Shown here piece after piece: positions 39,645-48,855 of a DNA stretch of 64,000 nucleotides. Position 1 is the first letter of the stretch; each line of letters opens with the position of its first letter. Below the pieces are notes generated by a model. That model saw nothing but the letters and a program-made list of their open reading frames with translations. It was not told where the DNA came from and made no database searches. Location: NCBI RefSeq assembly GCF_026262505.1, contig NC_067206.1, forward strand, positions 39,507,660 to 39,571,659, given 5' to 3'. Source of the DNA: Trichomonas vaginalis G3 (Eukaryota; Parabasalia; Trichomonadida; Trichomonadidae). The translations under genes were made by a program, and so were the position numbers.

Positions 39645-40109
39645 ATGTCTAGCGATTTCGCTATCTATATTCGAGACAAGCTTTTCGACAGCAAAACATC
39701 TGTCGACCATAAAATCTTACATAGTGTAAACAAGAAAGGTGAATTTGTTCTAAAGTTCTGTTTCTGGGAATATGACAAGAACCATAAAACATTACAAAGA
39801 GCAGTCTTAAAATTTGTCAATGACAGACTTGTTGACAGAGATGACGCCGATTGGAAAGATGAAGTCCAACAAAAGTTCTTAGAATGCAAAGAAGACACAT
39901 GCGCTGTTCTTGAAGATGAAACAGAAAACAGAATAGATAAGCTATTAAAGGACAAAGAACTTTTACATAAATATGGTTCGGAGAAATTTGACATAACTCC
40001 ACCAGAAAAGAAGAAGAGAGAAAAGAAAGAGAAGAAAGTAGAAGAGAAGAAAGTAGAAGAGAAGAAAGAACCTGAACCAGTTCCAGAGAAAAAGAAATTT
40101 GACATGTAA
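39645..40109 (+). CDS. Hypothetical protein with Lys/Glu-rich tail, 154 residues
   Basis: Globular N-terminal 110 residues (SSDFAIYIRDKLFDSKTSV, then FVLKFCFWEYDKNHK) followed by a low-complexity KKREKKEKKVEEKKVEEKK tail and KKKFDM end. A charged tail on a small globular domain could bind DNA or other virion proteins. Divergent from the ATPase gene. No family recognised. Confidence 0.6.
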   Translation: MSSDFAIYIRDKLFDSKTSVDHKILHSVNKKGEFVLKFCFWEYDKNHKTLQRAVLKFVNDRLVDRDDADWKDEVQQKFLECKEDTCAVLEDETENRIDKLLKDKELLHKYGSEKFDITPPEKKKREKKEKKVEEKKVEEKKEPEPVPEKKKFDM

Positions 40110-40125
40110 AAATAAAATTTTATTT

Positions 40126-40545
40126 TTAGAACATTTCTGGGTCAATGTCAATGTTCTCTTCCTCTTTAGGAGCAAACACTGGCTTAGACTCTAAAATCTT
40201 TTTACCCAATTTACCTTGAACTTCAACTATCTTAGACTCATAATATTCATAGTCGTCTGTCTTCTTTGGTTCATAAGGTATAACAAGTTTGTATGCTTTG
40301 CCTTCTTTAAGGTTTGAGAACCTTCTGTCAAAATTTTCTTTGACTGCTAACAAACCTTCTATGTCTAAGTCTTCAAATTTCGCACCATTTTTAGTCACAA
40401 TAGCAAACTTAACTGGTTCGATGTTCCAAACTTTGCTGAATGAAGACTTTTCAAAATGGTAGAAGTAAACATTCAAATATGTGAATGGGTCTAGTTCTTC
40501 TTTAAGTCCTGACATGTACTTGTTTACTGAAATATATTTCGTCAT
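40126..40545 (-). CDS. Hypothetical protein, 139 residues
   Basis: Begins MTKYISVNKYMSGLKEELDP; the middle is strand-rich (VKFAIVTKNGAKFEDLDIEG, KAYKLVIPYEPKK); the end is acidic (EENIDIDPEMF). The composition (alternating strands, acidic tail) is reminiscent of single-stranded DNA-binding proteins, and it lies between ATPase and helicase genes, but no family motif supports that. Start preceded by TTTTTTTATCCGATAGAAAAG. Confidence 0.6.
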   Translation of the reverse strand: MTKYISVNKYMSGLKEELDPFTYLNVYFYHFEKSSFSKVWNIEPVKFAIVTKNGAKFEDLDIEGLLAVKENFDRRFSNLKEGKAYKLVIPYEPKKTDDYEYYESKIVEVQGKLGKKILESKPVFAPKEEENIDIDPEMF

Positions 40546-40580
40546 CTTTTCTATCGGATAAAAAAATATTTTTTTTAAAT

Positions 40581-41816
40581 TTACTCATAAAAAATTTTCT
40601 TTGTATATACACCATTCTGTACGTCTAAAAGACTTTTGACATTTGCCAAGAATGTTCGTTTAGACGCTGGCATATAACCATATTCTTGACAATATTGTTT
40701 ATACGAATCGTACAATGACCTTTCATCTAAACACTCAAAGTCAGTTTCATCTATGAACAGTTCATATACACTCTTGTTTGCTTCTAACAATGTTTGTCTC
40801 TCTTCGGTATGTGGAATTTGTCTTGGATTGAACTTTGAAATATCTAATGTCATAAAGTATGAGAACAAGTGGTTGTAAAAGTCAGATGTCAAAGTTTCTG
40901 CTAAGTCGTCAAAATATTCTGTATCTTGCATATGAGCTTCTGACGTTCTGACAACTACATATCTTCTGTCAGAACTTTCTAACTTCATCGGAACAACATT
41001 GTTTGAAACCATAATGAAGTTTGCAACATTTTCACAAACTCTTTGGTCTTTATACTTTCTTTCAACAACTCCAACTTTGTCTGTTATAAGACTCTTCAAA
41101 GCATCTGAGTTCAAAACTTTTGTTGTATCTATACTTTGAAGTTCATTGCAAACTATAAGTTTCATATTCTCTATTGAGGAGTTAAATTTACCGCAGATGT
41201 TTTCTATGTTTGTCATATTCGGGTTCGAATAGCCCTCTAACAGTTTGCATAAGATATCTGTAAAGAATGTGTTCTTACCAGTTCCTTGTTTTCCAATTAT
41301 AATGAGAGCAGTTTCATTTTTAGCACTTGGATGTTGTAAGATGTTTGCAAACCAACATAAGATATACTCATAAACCTTTTCGTTTCCATTGCATATAATT
41401 TCTTTGACATGGTCTAACCAAGCTTCTATAATATTTTCTTTCCATTCTACTTGTTCATATTTATATCCAGTGAAGATAGAATAGAAGTTTGGAGAAGGTG
41501 TATAGAACTTTATACCACGAACTGAAAAATCTTCTAACTTTGACAATAAGATATCCCAAGCATCTAACATCTTCATGCCAACTTGTACGACTTTTATTTT
41601 CTTAAGTTTCTGTCTACATTCTTGTTCTGAAACTATTGTTGCTCTTGGTTTGTTAAAGACAACATCCCATTCTTTCATAACATAACATTCTGGGGCAGAG
41701 TCGACATAAATGACTAAACGTTTCAAATTCTCGACTGATTTGTTATAGTCTCTAAATGGACACATATTTCTGAATGCTTGGAAGTCATAAAAATCTGAAA
41801 CATCTATTCTGTACAT
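40581..41816 (-). CDS. SF3 (D5-like) helicase
   Basis: 411 residues. Walker A is IIIGKQGTGKNTF (near 173), Walker B MKLIVCNELQ (near 220), motif C ANFIMVSNNVVPMKL (near 262), then the SSDRRYVVVR arginine segment. Matches the C-terminal half of the element 1 primase-helicase, but lacks the N-terminal primase motifs. It unwinds the replication fork for the family B polymerase. The start follows TTTTTTTATTTTTATAAAA. Looks whole. Confidence 0.9.
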   Translation of the reverse strand: MYRIDVSDFYDFQAFRNMCPFRDYNKSVENLKRLVIYVDSAPECYVMKEWDVVFNKPRATIVSEQECRQKLKKIKVVQVGMKMLDAWDILLSKLEDFSVRGIKFYTPSPNFYSIFTGYKYEQVEWKENIIEAWLDHVKEIICNGNEKVYEYILCWFANILQHPSAKNETALIIIGKQGTGKNTFFTDILCKLLEGYSNPNMTNIENICGKFNSSIENMKLIVCNELQSIDTTKVLNSDALKSLITDKVGVVERKYKDQRVCENVANFIMVSNNVVPMKLESSDRRYVVVRTSEAHMQDTEYFDDLAETLTSDFYNHLFSYFMTLDISKFNPRQIPHTEERQTLLEANKSVYELFIDETDFECLDERSLYDSYKQYCQEYGYMPASKRTFLANVKSLLDVQNGVYTKKIFYE

Positions 41817-41844
41817 TTTTATAAAAATAAAAAAAATATTTTTT

Positions 41845-42306
41845 TTATTCTTGACTTTGTTGTTGCATTTGTTGTTCTTGAGCTATTTGTTGTTGAAGTT
41901 GTTCTTGTAATACAATACTTTCACCAGTTGCATCTTCCAATTCGAAACTTTCTGCCGTCATTGACAAATACATAGGACATAAAAGTTTTACAGGAACAAA
42001 GTTTGCGTCAACTAATGTCAACGTTATACTTGCCAAAGTGTTTGAGTTCACTAAGGTTGAAAATTCTGCATTCGAATGAACAATAGGCAAACCAGCAGAG
42101 AAAGTATTGTTTATACGCATAAGTATCTTTTGGTCATAATAGTTTCTGTCGACATTCGAATAACACTTTGAACCTAAGTTTGAAACAATATATAAAATAG
42201 GTGTACTTAAAGTCAATGGAATAGACATTCCTTGTATGACACCTTTTCCTGTTATAGGAAACTGTTGGTAGTAAAAACCAGAAATAAGTTTTGTATTATA
42301 GCTCAT
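41845..42306 (-). CDS. Beta-rich protein, candidate minor capsid/penton (153 residues)
   Basis: Strand-rich core (GMSIPLTLSTPILYIVSNLG, SITLTLVDANFVPVKLL) with a Gln-rich tail (LQQQIAQEQQMQQQSQE). Size and composition suit a single jelly roll. It overlaps the next upstream gene (42303-42632) by four bases, so the two are probably co-expressed. They lie in the same cluster as the major capsid candidate. Assignment to penton is inference. Confidence 0.5.
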   Translation of the reverse strand: MSYNTKLISGFYYQQFPITGKGVIQGMSIPLTLSTPILYIVSNLGSKCYSNVDRNYYDQKILMRINNTFSAGLPIVHSNAEFSTLVNSNTLASITLTLVDANFVPVKLLCPMYLSMTAESFELEDATGESIVLQEQLQQQIAQEQQMQQQSQE

Positions 42307-42632
42307 ATGTTTATAGTAAACTCAGTCGGACATCCAAACATAACGAAACCTGCTCTAGTTGCAGCACATGTTACACCCGTACTTAAAGTATTAAATAAGT
42401 CAACAAAACCTGTTGGTGGTATATCTGAGTAAGTATCTTCAAAGGAGTATTTTTTACCATTCACAACAATAAAGTCTTCTGGTGTCAAAAGAGCAAAACA
42501 GGCTTTAGTCGTCATTGTGTTTAAGGTTAGTTTACAATATCGTCCTTGAGGACTTTGTAAGTTTGTTGTTATAGAATTATATGACTCAGGGTTTTTAGTC
42601 GTAATAGTATAAACCATTATATCTTCTGCCAT
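42303..42632 (-). CDS. Beta-rich small protein, candidate structural (109 residues)
   Basis: Alternating hydrophobic strands (MVYTITTKNPESYNSITTN, KACFALLTPEDFIVVNGKKY, GFVMFGCPTEFTINI). The ATGA overlap with 41845-42306 implies coupled expression. No family recognised; a capsid-associated role is inferred from the neighbourhood. Confidence 0.5.
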   Translation of the reverse strand: MAEDIMVYTITTKNPESYNSITTNLQSPQGRYCKLTLNTMTTKACFALLTPEDFIVVNGKKYSFEDTYSDIPPTGFVDLFNTLSTGVTCAATRAGFVMFGCPTEFTINI

Positions 42633-42642
42633 TTATATATAT

Positions 42643-42873
42643 TTAAAAGTTTTTCTGAAAGTGGAGAAGAACTTCATCTAAACTTTCACATGGCGTTTCT
42701 TGAAGTTCTCTGTCTAAGAAGTTCAAATATTTTGTAAAGACATAGAACTTTCCTTTGTCTACACGAACAAACAAAACAGGGTCTTTCATATCGTTCAAAA
42801 GTGTGTAAAGTCCTTTACATGAAATAAAGTCTATATTATTTTTCTTCAAACATCTTTCAAGAAGTTTTGACAT
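42643..42873 (-). CDS. Hypothetical protein, 76 residues
   Basis: Begins MSKLLERCLKKNNIDFISCK and contains DPVLFVRVDKGKFYVFTKYL, a compact alpha/beta pattern. It sits six bases upstream of the 193-residue gene's stop, same strand. No family recognised. Confidence 0.55.
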   Translation of the reverse strand: MSKLLERCLKKNNIDFISCKGLYTLLNDMKDPVLFVRVDKGKFYVFTKYLNFLDRELQETPCESLDEVLLHFQKNF

Positions 42874-42879
42874 TTTTAC

Positions 42880-43461
42880 TTAGCAAATAAATTTTAATGA
42901 AATGTTGTGGTCGTCAAATATTTTTATGACGTCTGGGAAACTATACTTTAAGTTCAACGTTTCACCTCCTTTCATAACGTATATCTTGTCAATGACATTA
43001 TATGAAACACCACAGCAACTAATGTCGGGTTCTATTTCTTTGATGTTTATATCGTCTGCCTCTGTCAAAAGTTTCAATAGTTCTTTCAAAACTTCATGAG
43101 GTGCAATGACATATGAGTTCACTTTTACAGGGTTGTGTTCGACCAAGTTTAACATTATACTTAAAGCTTGACAAATCTTCTCCTGAGTTTGAAGTTTGTC
43201 TTTAAGTTGTTGGTAGTCGTTTCGAATATCTGCAACAGAACTTAAGTCTCTGCTAACTTCAGGATATGTTGGTTGTTCTTTTACAGGAACAATTGCTATA
43301 CCATCTTCGTCTTCGTATGGTTTCCCCACTTCAACATCTCTGTCTTTGACATTGACAACAACACTTTGACTGTTTGTTTGAGTTGGTGAATTTAACTTCA
43401 CATCTGCCACCGCCATTAAACCTTTTGAAACACTTACGCTTCTATTTTTCGGAAATGACAT
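42880..43461 (-). CDS. Hypothetical protein, 193 residues
   Basis: The start was placed at ATG 43461 (MSFPKNRSVSVSKGLMAVAD) because it abuts the 18-bp promoter shared with 43480; the longer upstream frame is antisense to that gene. A disordered Ser/Thr/Asp-rich N-terminal third is followed by coiled coil (DLSSVADIRNDYQQLKDKLQ) and a folded C-terminus with EIEPDISCCGVSYNVIDKIY. No family recognised. Confidence 0.55.
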   Translation of the reverse strand: MSFPKNRSVSVSKGLMAVADVKLNSPTQTNSQSVVVNVKDRDVEVGKPYEDEDGIAIVPVKEQPTYPEVSRDLSSVADIRNDYQQLKDKLQTQEKICQALSIMLNLVEHNPVKVNSYVIAPHEVLKELLKLLTEADDINIKEIEPDISCCGVSYNVIDKIYVMKGGETLNLKYSFPDVIKIFDDHNISLKFIC

Positions 43462-43479
43462 TTTACTTAGAATAAAAAG
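43462..43479. promoter_or_regulatory. 18-bp divergent promoter
   Basis: TTTACTTAGAATAAAAAG separates start codons at 43461 (minus) and 43480 (plus). Minus reading CTTTTTATTCTAAGTAAA contains TCTA in an A/T-rich context, the same arrangement as at 28537-28554. Confidence 0.5.
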
Positions 43480-43899
43480 ATGGACGTATTCGAGTATCTC
43501 TTCGAATTGAAGCAGAACAAAGTTTACACACACAAACAATACAAATACATTGACAGAATAGTTCTTTATACAAACAATGGAAAATTTTATAGAATAGCAA
43601 TATTTGCTGAACCAAAATATTTTCATAAAGCAAAGAAAGTTGGTATAACTGAAATGGTGAAAGTTCTTGACGTTGACAAAAATATAACAACAAAACTTAC
43701 AGATATTTCTAAAGGTAAGTTTATCTTACAATATTATGTCAAAACTGGCGTACTGTCAATATTTGACGGAGAGAAGTCAGTTCAAGAACAACTTACTGAC
43801 CTGCTGCCAAAATCTGCTCGATGGAAGCTGTCGTTATGCCAATCTGAGGAGCCCCAGCAGGTTTCATCGAACGAATCTTCAAAAGAGCATCTTCCGTGA
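43480..43899 (+). CDS. Hypothetical protein overlapping the capsid gene 3' end, 139 residues
   Basis: Begins MDVFEYLFELKQNKVYTHKQ; basic, strand-rich middle (IVLYTNNGKFYRIAIFAEPK). The last 35 codons overlap the 3' end of the convergent capsid gene (43793-43899) by 107 bases, so either the tails truly overlap or the real product ends earlier. No family recognised. Confidence 0.5.
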   Translation: MDVFEYLFELKQNKVYTHKQYKYIDRIVLYTNNGKFYRIAIFAEPKYFHKAKKVGITEMVKVLDVDKNITTKLTDISKGKFILQYYVKTGVLSIFDGEKSVQEQLTDLLPKSARWKLSLCQSEEPQQVSSNESSKEHLP

Positions 43900-45403
43900 A
43901 AAGTGCTATTGGTTTTGTAAACTTCTTTGCTTTCAATTCATCTGGACCGTCTCTGTCACCAGTATATTGTATTTGTACAGTACCAACAGTTGAAATACCA
44001 CCCATAAAGTCTTCTGAGTCAGCAAATGGAATGCCAAGCCAAAAGTTTGAACGGTCTCCATTTGTATATTGAGTTTTTTGACCTCCTGTATGAGTCCATA
44101 CTTTCACATATGGCATAATAGAACTTTGCATTTCAGGGTTAATGGTTGTTGTGAAGTTGTTGTTAAAGTTCATAGCATCTAATGTCAAGTTGTATGACCT
44201 CATATCCTCAACTGTAGAATATTCTTCTCTTGGATAATATTTGCCATCTATGTTTATATGATATTTAATACCGGGGTTGTAGAAACAAGAATAGTCATTT
44301 ATAGTTCGTCTGAACAGTACAAACATAGTATCTGCATGTTTCATTGCAGTTGTTAAAGCAATATCTGTTCTTGCACCTGCGGCTCCTGGATTTTGGTTTC
44401 CAACTTCACCTGCAAAGTCTTTGACAGATATTTGGTGTATAGGGAACATAAGTGGAACTGCAATATATTTGGCAGCTAAAGCATTTGAAATATCTGGGTC
44501 CAACATATAGACTGCAAGTCTGCTTTCTATTCTCTTGCATTCAAATTTTTCGCATGTGAACTTAACTGGGTCCCAAGCAGTTCCAGCAGCATTGAAATAA
44601 TAGTTTACTTCATTGTTGAGGTTTGAGAAACCAAAGTCTAAGTCAACTTTGTCTTTGCAAAATTCGGCGAATGACGTTTGATTTGTTCCCTTTACGTCTG
44701 TAATAGTGAATGGGTCTTGTGTTGGTGCAATGACTAAGTTATTTTTGCTTGGAGTAAGTTCAATAGAAATTTTTCCTGCCCAGTTTGGCAAGTATCTTAA
44801 AAACCTGAAGATGAGGAAAGATGACAAAGGAACTCTAAGTTTCAGTTTTACTTTAGTGGCAGCATTTCCATCTGAACCAGAAAGGTTAACATAAACTCCT
44901 GGAACGTTAGGGTCAAGTCTTCTTATTTTCTCAATATTTGCATACTGGTCTGTTTGTTCTCTAGCTTGTGGTTGTACTGAGTTTCTCAAAGCGAACCATT
45001 CATAGTTTGCCCATGTTACTGTTTGAACTAAGTCAGAGTTAGAATATATCTTATATCCCATGAAAACTTCTGGAGCATATTGGTATCCGACATAGAAAAT
45101 TCCATTGCAACCTTTCTTGTCAGACAACTTGGCAGAAGGTTTTATTTCAATGTCTTGTTCCACGTATAAGAATGAGTTGTCAATAGAAATAATATGAAAC
45201 CTGTCGCAAGCAATATCTACTGTTGTTGAAGAACCTTCTCCAAACTCACCTACGTTTCCATAAGAAACAGCAGTTGTATATTCGTAAGTTCCAGGAACTA
45301 TTTCTGACCTTCTAATGGCATTGTCGCATTCGTTATACCATTCGGAAACATTTCCGTTCATGGCATCCAAAACTGTTGGCGTTATATTCTGAGCGGCGTA
45401 CAT
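43793..45403 (-). CDS. Major capsid protein candidate (double jelly roll)
   Basis: 536 residues, the size of Maverick/virophage major capsid proteins. It is beta-rich throughout, with the segment KLKLRVPLSSFLIFRFLRYL followed by PNWAGKISIELTPSKNNLVI, a pattern seen in double-jelly-roll capsid proteins at the end of the first barrel, and later NDYSCFYNPGIKYHINIDGK. Position near the packaging ATPase, small beta-rich proteins and a large helical gene supports a capsid role. Family assignment is by pattern and context, not alignment. Looks whole. Confidence 0.75.
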   Translation of the reverse strand: MYAAQNITPTVLDAMNGNVSEWYNECDNAIRRSEIVPGTYEYTTAVSYGNVGEFGEGSSTTVDIACDRFHIISIDNSFLYVEQDIEIKPSAKLSDKKGCNGIFYVGYQYAPEVFMGYKIYSNSDLVQTVTWANYEWFALRNSVQPQAREQTDQYANIEKIRRLDPNVPGVYVNLSGSDGNAATKVKLKLRVPLSSFLIFRFLRYLPNWAGKISIELTPSKNNLVIAPTQDPFTITDVKGTNQTSFAEFCKDKVDLDFGFSNLNNEVNYYFNAAGTAWDPVKFTCEKFECKRIESRLAVYMLDPDISNALAAKYIAVPLMFPIHQISVKDFAGEVGNQNPGAAGARTDIALTTAMKHADTMFVLFRRTINDYSCFYNPGIKYHINIDGKYYPREEYSTVEDMRSYNLTLDAMNFNNNFTTTINPEMQSSIMPYVKVWTHTGGQKTQYTNGDRSNFWLGIPFADSEDFMGGISTVGTVQIQYTGDRDGPDELKAKKFTKPIALFTEDALLKIRSMKPAGAPQIGITTASIEQILAAGQ

Positions 45404-45435
45404 TTCATATGGGTAAAAATATAGAATAGTTGGAT

Positions 45436-45642
45436 TTATATATCATAATAGAACCCACTCGTACCAAGCTTTACTTTCTTCCTGACTGAGTTTTTAACTC
45501 TTCTTTTTCCTTCATTGCCACTACTTTCACTAGATGAAGTTACTTCTTCACTACTTTCACTTTGTTCTACTCTTCTTCTTTGGTGTCGCTTTTGGTAACT
45601 TGCCCTCTGCTTCAAGTCGTTGCATCTTTGCCTCATGTTCAC
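45436..45642 (-). CDS. Possible small basic Ser/Arg-rich protein, 68 residues
   Basis: MNMRQRCNDLKQRASYQKRH, then an acidic Ser-rich stretch, then KRRVKNSVRKKVKLGTSG. Very basic ends suggest DNA condensation or nuclear targeting. It overlaps the 3' end of the 582-residue gene by 86 bases in another frame, and fills otherwise empty space before the capsid gene. Could be real or a by-product of the overlapping frame. Confidence 0.35.
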   Translation of the reverse strand: MNMRQRCNDLKQRASYQKRHQRRRVEQSESSEEVTSSSESSGNEGKRRVKNSVRKKVKLGTSGFYYDI

Positions 45643-47305
45643 CTAGTATGTTGTAAATTTCACGTGTCCTTTTTGCCTTTGGGCTCTGGTCGCCCATCTC
45701 AGGTAACCTATATCCTAGAAAGATTTTGTCATAGTTTGTATTTGAGTCTTCGCGTATTGTTTGCATGACTCTTTCCTGAGTTTCCGGTTCAAGCTCTTCA
45801 AACAGAGCTTGTCCATATGGAATAAGCTCGTTTCCAAATATATGTTTTTGTAGCCATTCTGGTTTTCTTTCCATGTTACCAATAATATCTTTTGTGAATG
45901 GGAAAGCTTTTACCCAACGTTTCAGGCTTGCGTCATTTATTTCTGTAGTTGGTTTTATTTTGTCAAGGAACATGTTTTTCAATACTAACATTTCATTTGG
46001 TACTGTCCATTTGAGTTTTCTTAAATATTCATCCCTTCTCAGTTCATTGTCTGCAAAGTAAGTTTTTATGACATTTTGCAAACTTTCGTTTGCAAGGTCA
46101 TGTACAATAGGTTCTCTTCCTTCTCTCTCCCTAACTTTCTTTCTAAACTCTTCACCAAATATACCATCTTTATGGTTCTGTGTAGTTCTTTGAGATAAAT
46201 GTTCTAGAACGTCAGGTGTTATATTTCCATCAGCCATGTTCATTTCATACTGGTTCAAAATATCTGCATCTTTCATATCTTTCAATGGCATTAAAGCCGC
46301 GCTGAAAATACCAGCTATATCTGGTTCACCATTCACTTCCATTGCGTCTACAACTTCTTGGAATTGTGGTTGTAAGTTTATGAACCACCTATCCGGATTA
46401 GCTTTATGACCCCATCTCATTGTAGTTCCATAGTCTGCAGAAACAAAAGTAGGTTTGTTTCCATATTGGTTAGGTTCTGAATGAACTTTAAACAATGTTT
46501 CATTTCTATATGTTTTGTTGAAATTTAACCTTTTATTTTCACCGAGTTCAGCCAAAGATTGAACGTTATATGGTCGTAAGTAAAAAGGATTGTTGTATTT
46601 GCGTACATTTTCTTTCAGTACTTCCATTCTATGCTGAATATTTTCATCTGATGTTGGAGTCTTTTGTATGTCGGCGAACATTTTTCGATATTCTTCTACT
46701 ATGTCAGCTGAATTTTTCTTAGACTCTTGGAAAGATTCCATATTCTCCGCATACTCTTGTTGAGGGTCAAGATTTTTCGGCTGTTCCAAATCTTCATCTA
46801 GTTCTGTGAAGTTAGTTTCCAAAGGAGGGACTTGTTCGTTTCCTTCAGGCTCTTCTAGCTGTTGTTGCTGAACTATTTCTTCCATGTCTGGTTGTATCTG
46901 AACTTCTTCCTGTGGAGTTTCTTGTACCTCATCTGCTGGCATTTCATATATTCCGAGACCGTTTTTAACAAGTTCCCTATTTAAGCCATCCGCATTCATA
47001 ACCCTTTCTTCTTTCGTTCCGTCTCTATTTTTTACGCGTTTCATGAAGATAGTTGAATTATCATTTATCTCTGACACCAAATATCTCGGAGTAAATTCAG
47101 TCATGTCATTTGGATGATATGCTATTAAATCATATCCCTTAGCGAGCTTGTATTTTCCAGGTTTGAAATTATATCCCATTTGGTGCTGAACCATAAAGCT
47201 AAATAGGTTCGGGTCAGTATTTCCTTCCTTGAACTTTCTAATAGCTTCTTTATATCTGTCACTAAAGTCAAGAGTATCTGGGTAACCATAGTCTTCCTTA
47301 AGCAT
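45557..47305 (-). CDS. Large hypothetical protein, 582 residues
   Basis: Three parts: a globular N-terminus (about 1-120), an acidic Gln/Glu-rich linker (about 120-200, e.g. EEIVQQQQLEEPEGNEQVPP), and a helical charged C-terminal body ending in a basic PKATPKKKSRTK tail. It lies between the capsid candidate and the coiled-coil protein on the same strand, with the latter's stop two bases upstream. Size and position suggest a virion or maturation protein; no family motif (including adenovirus-type protease His/Cys boxes) was found. Confidence 0.6.
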   Translation of the reverse strand: MLKEDYGYPDTLDFSDRYKEAIRKFKEGNTDPNLFSFMVQHQMGYNFKPGKYKLAKGYDLIAYHPNDMTEFTPRYLVSEINDNSTIFMKRVKNRDGTKEERVMNADGLNRELVKNGLGIYEMPADEVQETPQEEVQIQPDMEEIVQQQQLEEPEGNEQVPPLETNFTELDEDLEQPKNLDPQQEYAENMESFQESKKNSADIVEEYRKMFADIQKTPTSDENIQHRMEVLKENVRKYNNPFYLRPYNVQSLAELGENKRLNFNKTYRNETLFKVHSEPNQYGNKPTFVSADYGTTMRWGHKANPDRWFINLQPQFQEVVDAMEVNGEPDIAGIFSAALMPLKDMKDADILNQYEMNMADGNITPDVLEHLSQRTTQNHKDGIFGEEFRKKVREREGREPIVHDLANESLQNVIKTYFADNELRRDEYLRKLKWTVPNEMLVLKNMFLDKIKPTTEINDASLKRWVKAFPFTKDIIGNMERKPEWLQKHIFGNELIPYGQALFEELEPETQERVMQTIREDSNTNYDKIFLGYRLPEMGDQSPKAKRTREIYNILGEHEAKMQRLEAEGKLPKATPKKKSRTK

Positions 47306-47307
47306 TT

Positions 47308-48795
47308 TTAAGAATTCTTGGTTTCCTTGTTCTCTACTTCTTTTATGTCCTTGCTCTGTTTGTGGTTGTTGTTGTGCAGTGTTTTGAACTGTTGGTTGTG
47401 GTGCAGTTTTTGAACTGTTGGTTGTGGTGCAGTGTTTTGAACTGTTGGTTGTGGTGCAGTGTTTTGAACTGTTGGTTGTTGTGTTGGTTTTGGTGCATGC
47501 CTGTGTCTGTGTCCATGTGACGATGTAAATGTTTTAGGTAGTCCTGGTGCAGGTGCTTCTCTTGGAGGGTTTGGTGGTATATAAGTTCCACTAGCTAGTA
47601 TATAAGTTCCACCAGCTGGTATATAAGTTCCACCAGCTGGCACATATGTTCCATCTGCAGCATAATGTCCTACCTGACTTTTCGTTTTTAAGAAAGCATT
47701 TACTAGGTCTGTTTTGGTCTGTTGTAACTCTTTTTCTTGACTTTCCACAACAGTTGCTCTAACGGCGTCATAGGCACTTTGAACTGCCTGTCTCGTTGCT
47801 GCATCTGTTATTTTCGTCATATTTTGTGCTACTTCTCTTAACTCGTTGTCGAAACCTTCAGACTTCAGTTTCTTTCCAGATGAGAAGTCGTTCACTAGTT
47901 TCACCTTACTATGAAGAGCTTCGAAGGCGTTCTTAAAGTCAGCATTCATTAAAGCTTCATTTGAACTGTCTTCATCCGCTTGTATTTTTGTCCTTATTGA
48001 CCCTATAAGTTGGGCTGCTTTGGCGTTGGCTTGGGCATCTAACCAGTCATTGTTAGCTTTTATATATTCTGCGCTTTTCATTGCCTTTTGCATGGCTGCG
48101 TCGTTATTTTTACTTTCTTGTGCTAAGTTTTCATACTGTACGGTTTGGTTTTGCAACTGTAAAAGTTTTTCTGCCTTTACATTTGCTTCAACTTCTTTTT
48201 TATACTCATCGCTATCCATATATGTCTTCAGGGCTTTTTGTTTTATTTCTTCATCTTTCAGTACTTTATATTGAGTAGTATGGTTTTTCAAATTTATAAC
48301 ATCTTGTTCCATTTTTGCTACTTCTGCTGCTTTTTCTGACACTTTTTTCGCATATTCCTCTGTACTTAGTTCTTTCAGTTGTTCTTCTTTCTTCTTTTTC
48401 TCTACGTTTAACTCATTGAGTTTCTTTGTGTGTCTGTCATATTCTAGTTTCTTTTCGTTTTCACTTATTTGTTTCTGTATGTCTATGTTTGACTTTTTGA
48501 CATCTGTTATTTGATTTTTGAGTGAACTCAAATTCATTTGACTTTGAGGGTTATAAGCTGTTCCGTCTGCAGCTCCACCATAGCCTGCCATTTTCGCTAA
48601 AAGTGCCGCTCTTAAACCTCCACTCTGTGCACCTATAACTCGGTTTAAAAGCATAGGGTTGCTTGACATTTGTTGCAACATAGTGGGGTCATTCATCATT
48701 TGTTGTTGCAACTGTTGTTGTGGTGTCAGTTTTACTATTGGATGTTTCAATGCTCCCTTCCTCTTACGTATATTCTTACGTAGCTTACGTGGCAT
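47308..48795 (-). CDS. Coiled-coil protein with repetitive tail, 495 residues
   Basis: The start was chosen at ATG 48795 (MPRKLRKNIRKRKGALKHP), a very basic N-terminus, in preference to the upstream ATG at 48855. Residues about 75-400 are Lys/Glu/Gln-rich coiled coil. The tail has four GTYIPAG-type heptamers and three TAPQPTVQN repeats, then a His-rich segment (SSHGHRHRHAPKP). The upstream motif AAAAAGTGTCATATAA belongs to the AAAAAGTG promoter class. Long coiled coil plus repeats suggests a scaffold or fibre-like component; function unknown. Confidence 0.6.
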   Translation of the reverse strand: MPRKLRKNIRKRKGALKHPIVKLTPQQQLQQQMMNDPTMLQQMSSNPMLLNRVIGAQSGGLRAALLAKMAGYGGAADGTAYNPQSQMNLSSLKNQITDVKKSNIDIQKQISENEKKLEYDRHTKKLNELNVEKKKKEEQLKELSTEEYAKKVSEKAAEVAKMEQDVINLKNHTTQYKVLKDEEIKQKALKTYMDSDEYKKEVEANVKAEKLLQLQNQTVQYENLAQESKNNDAAMQKAMKSAEYIKANNDWLDAQANAKAAQLIGSIRTKIQADEDSSNEALMNADFKNAFEALHSKVKLVNDFSSGKKLKSEGFDNELREVAQNMTKITDAATRQAVQSAYDAVRATVVESQEKELQQTKTDLVNAFLKTKSQVGHYAADGTYVPAGGTYIPAGGTYILASGTYIPPNPPREAPAPGLPKTFTSSHGHRHRHAPKPTQQPTVQNTAPQPTVQNTAPQPTVQKLHHNQQFKTLHNNNHKQSKDIKEVENKETKNS

Positions 48796-48855
48796 TTTAA
48801 GTGAAGTAAAAAACGGTTTTTGACAGATGTTTATATGACACTTTTTGTTCAGCAC

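Noticed and set aside
45557-47305. Adenovirus-type protease
   Set aside because: No ordered His/Asp-Cys motif set could be found in the 582-residue protein.
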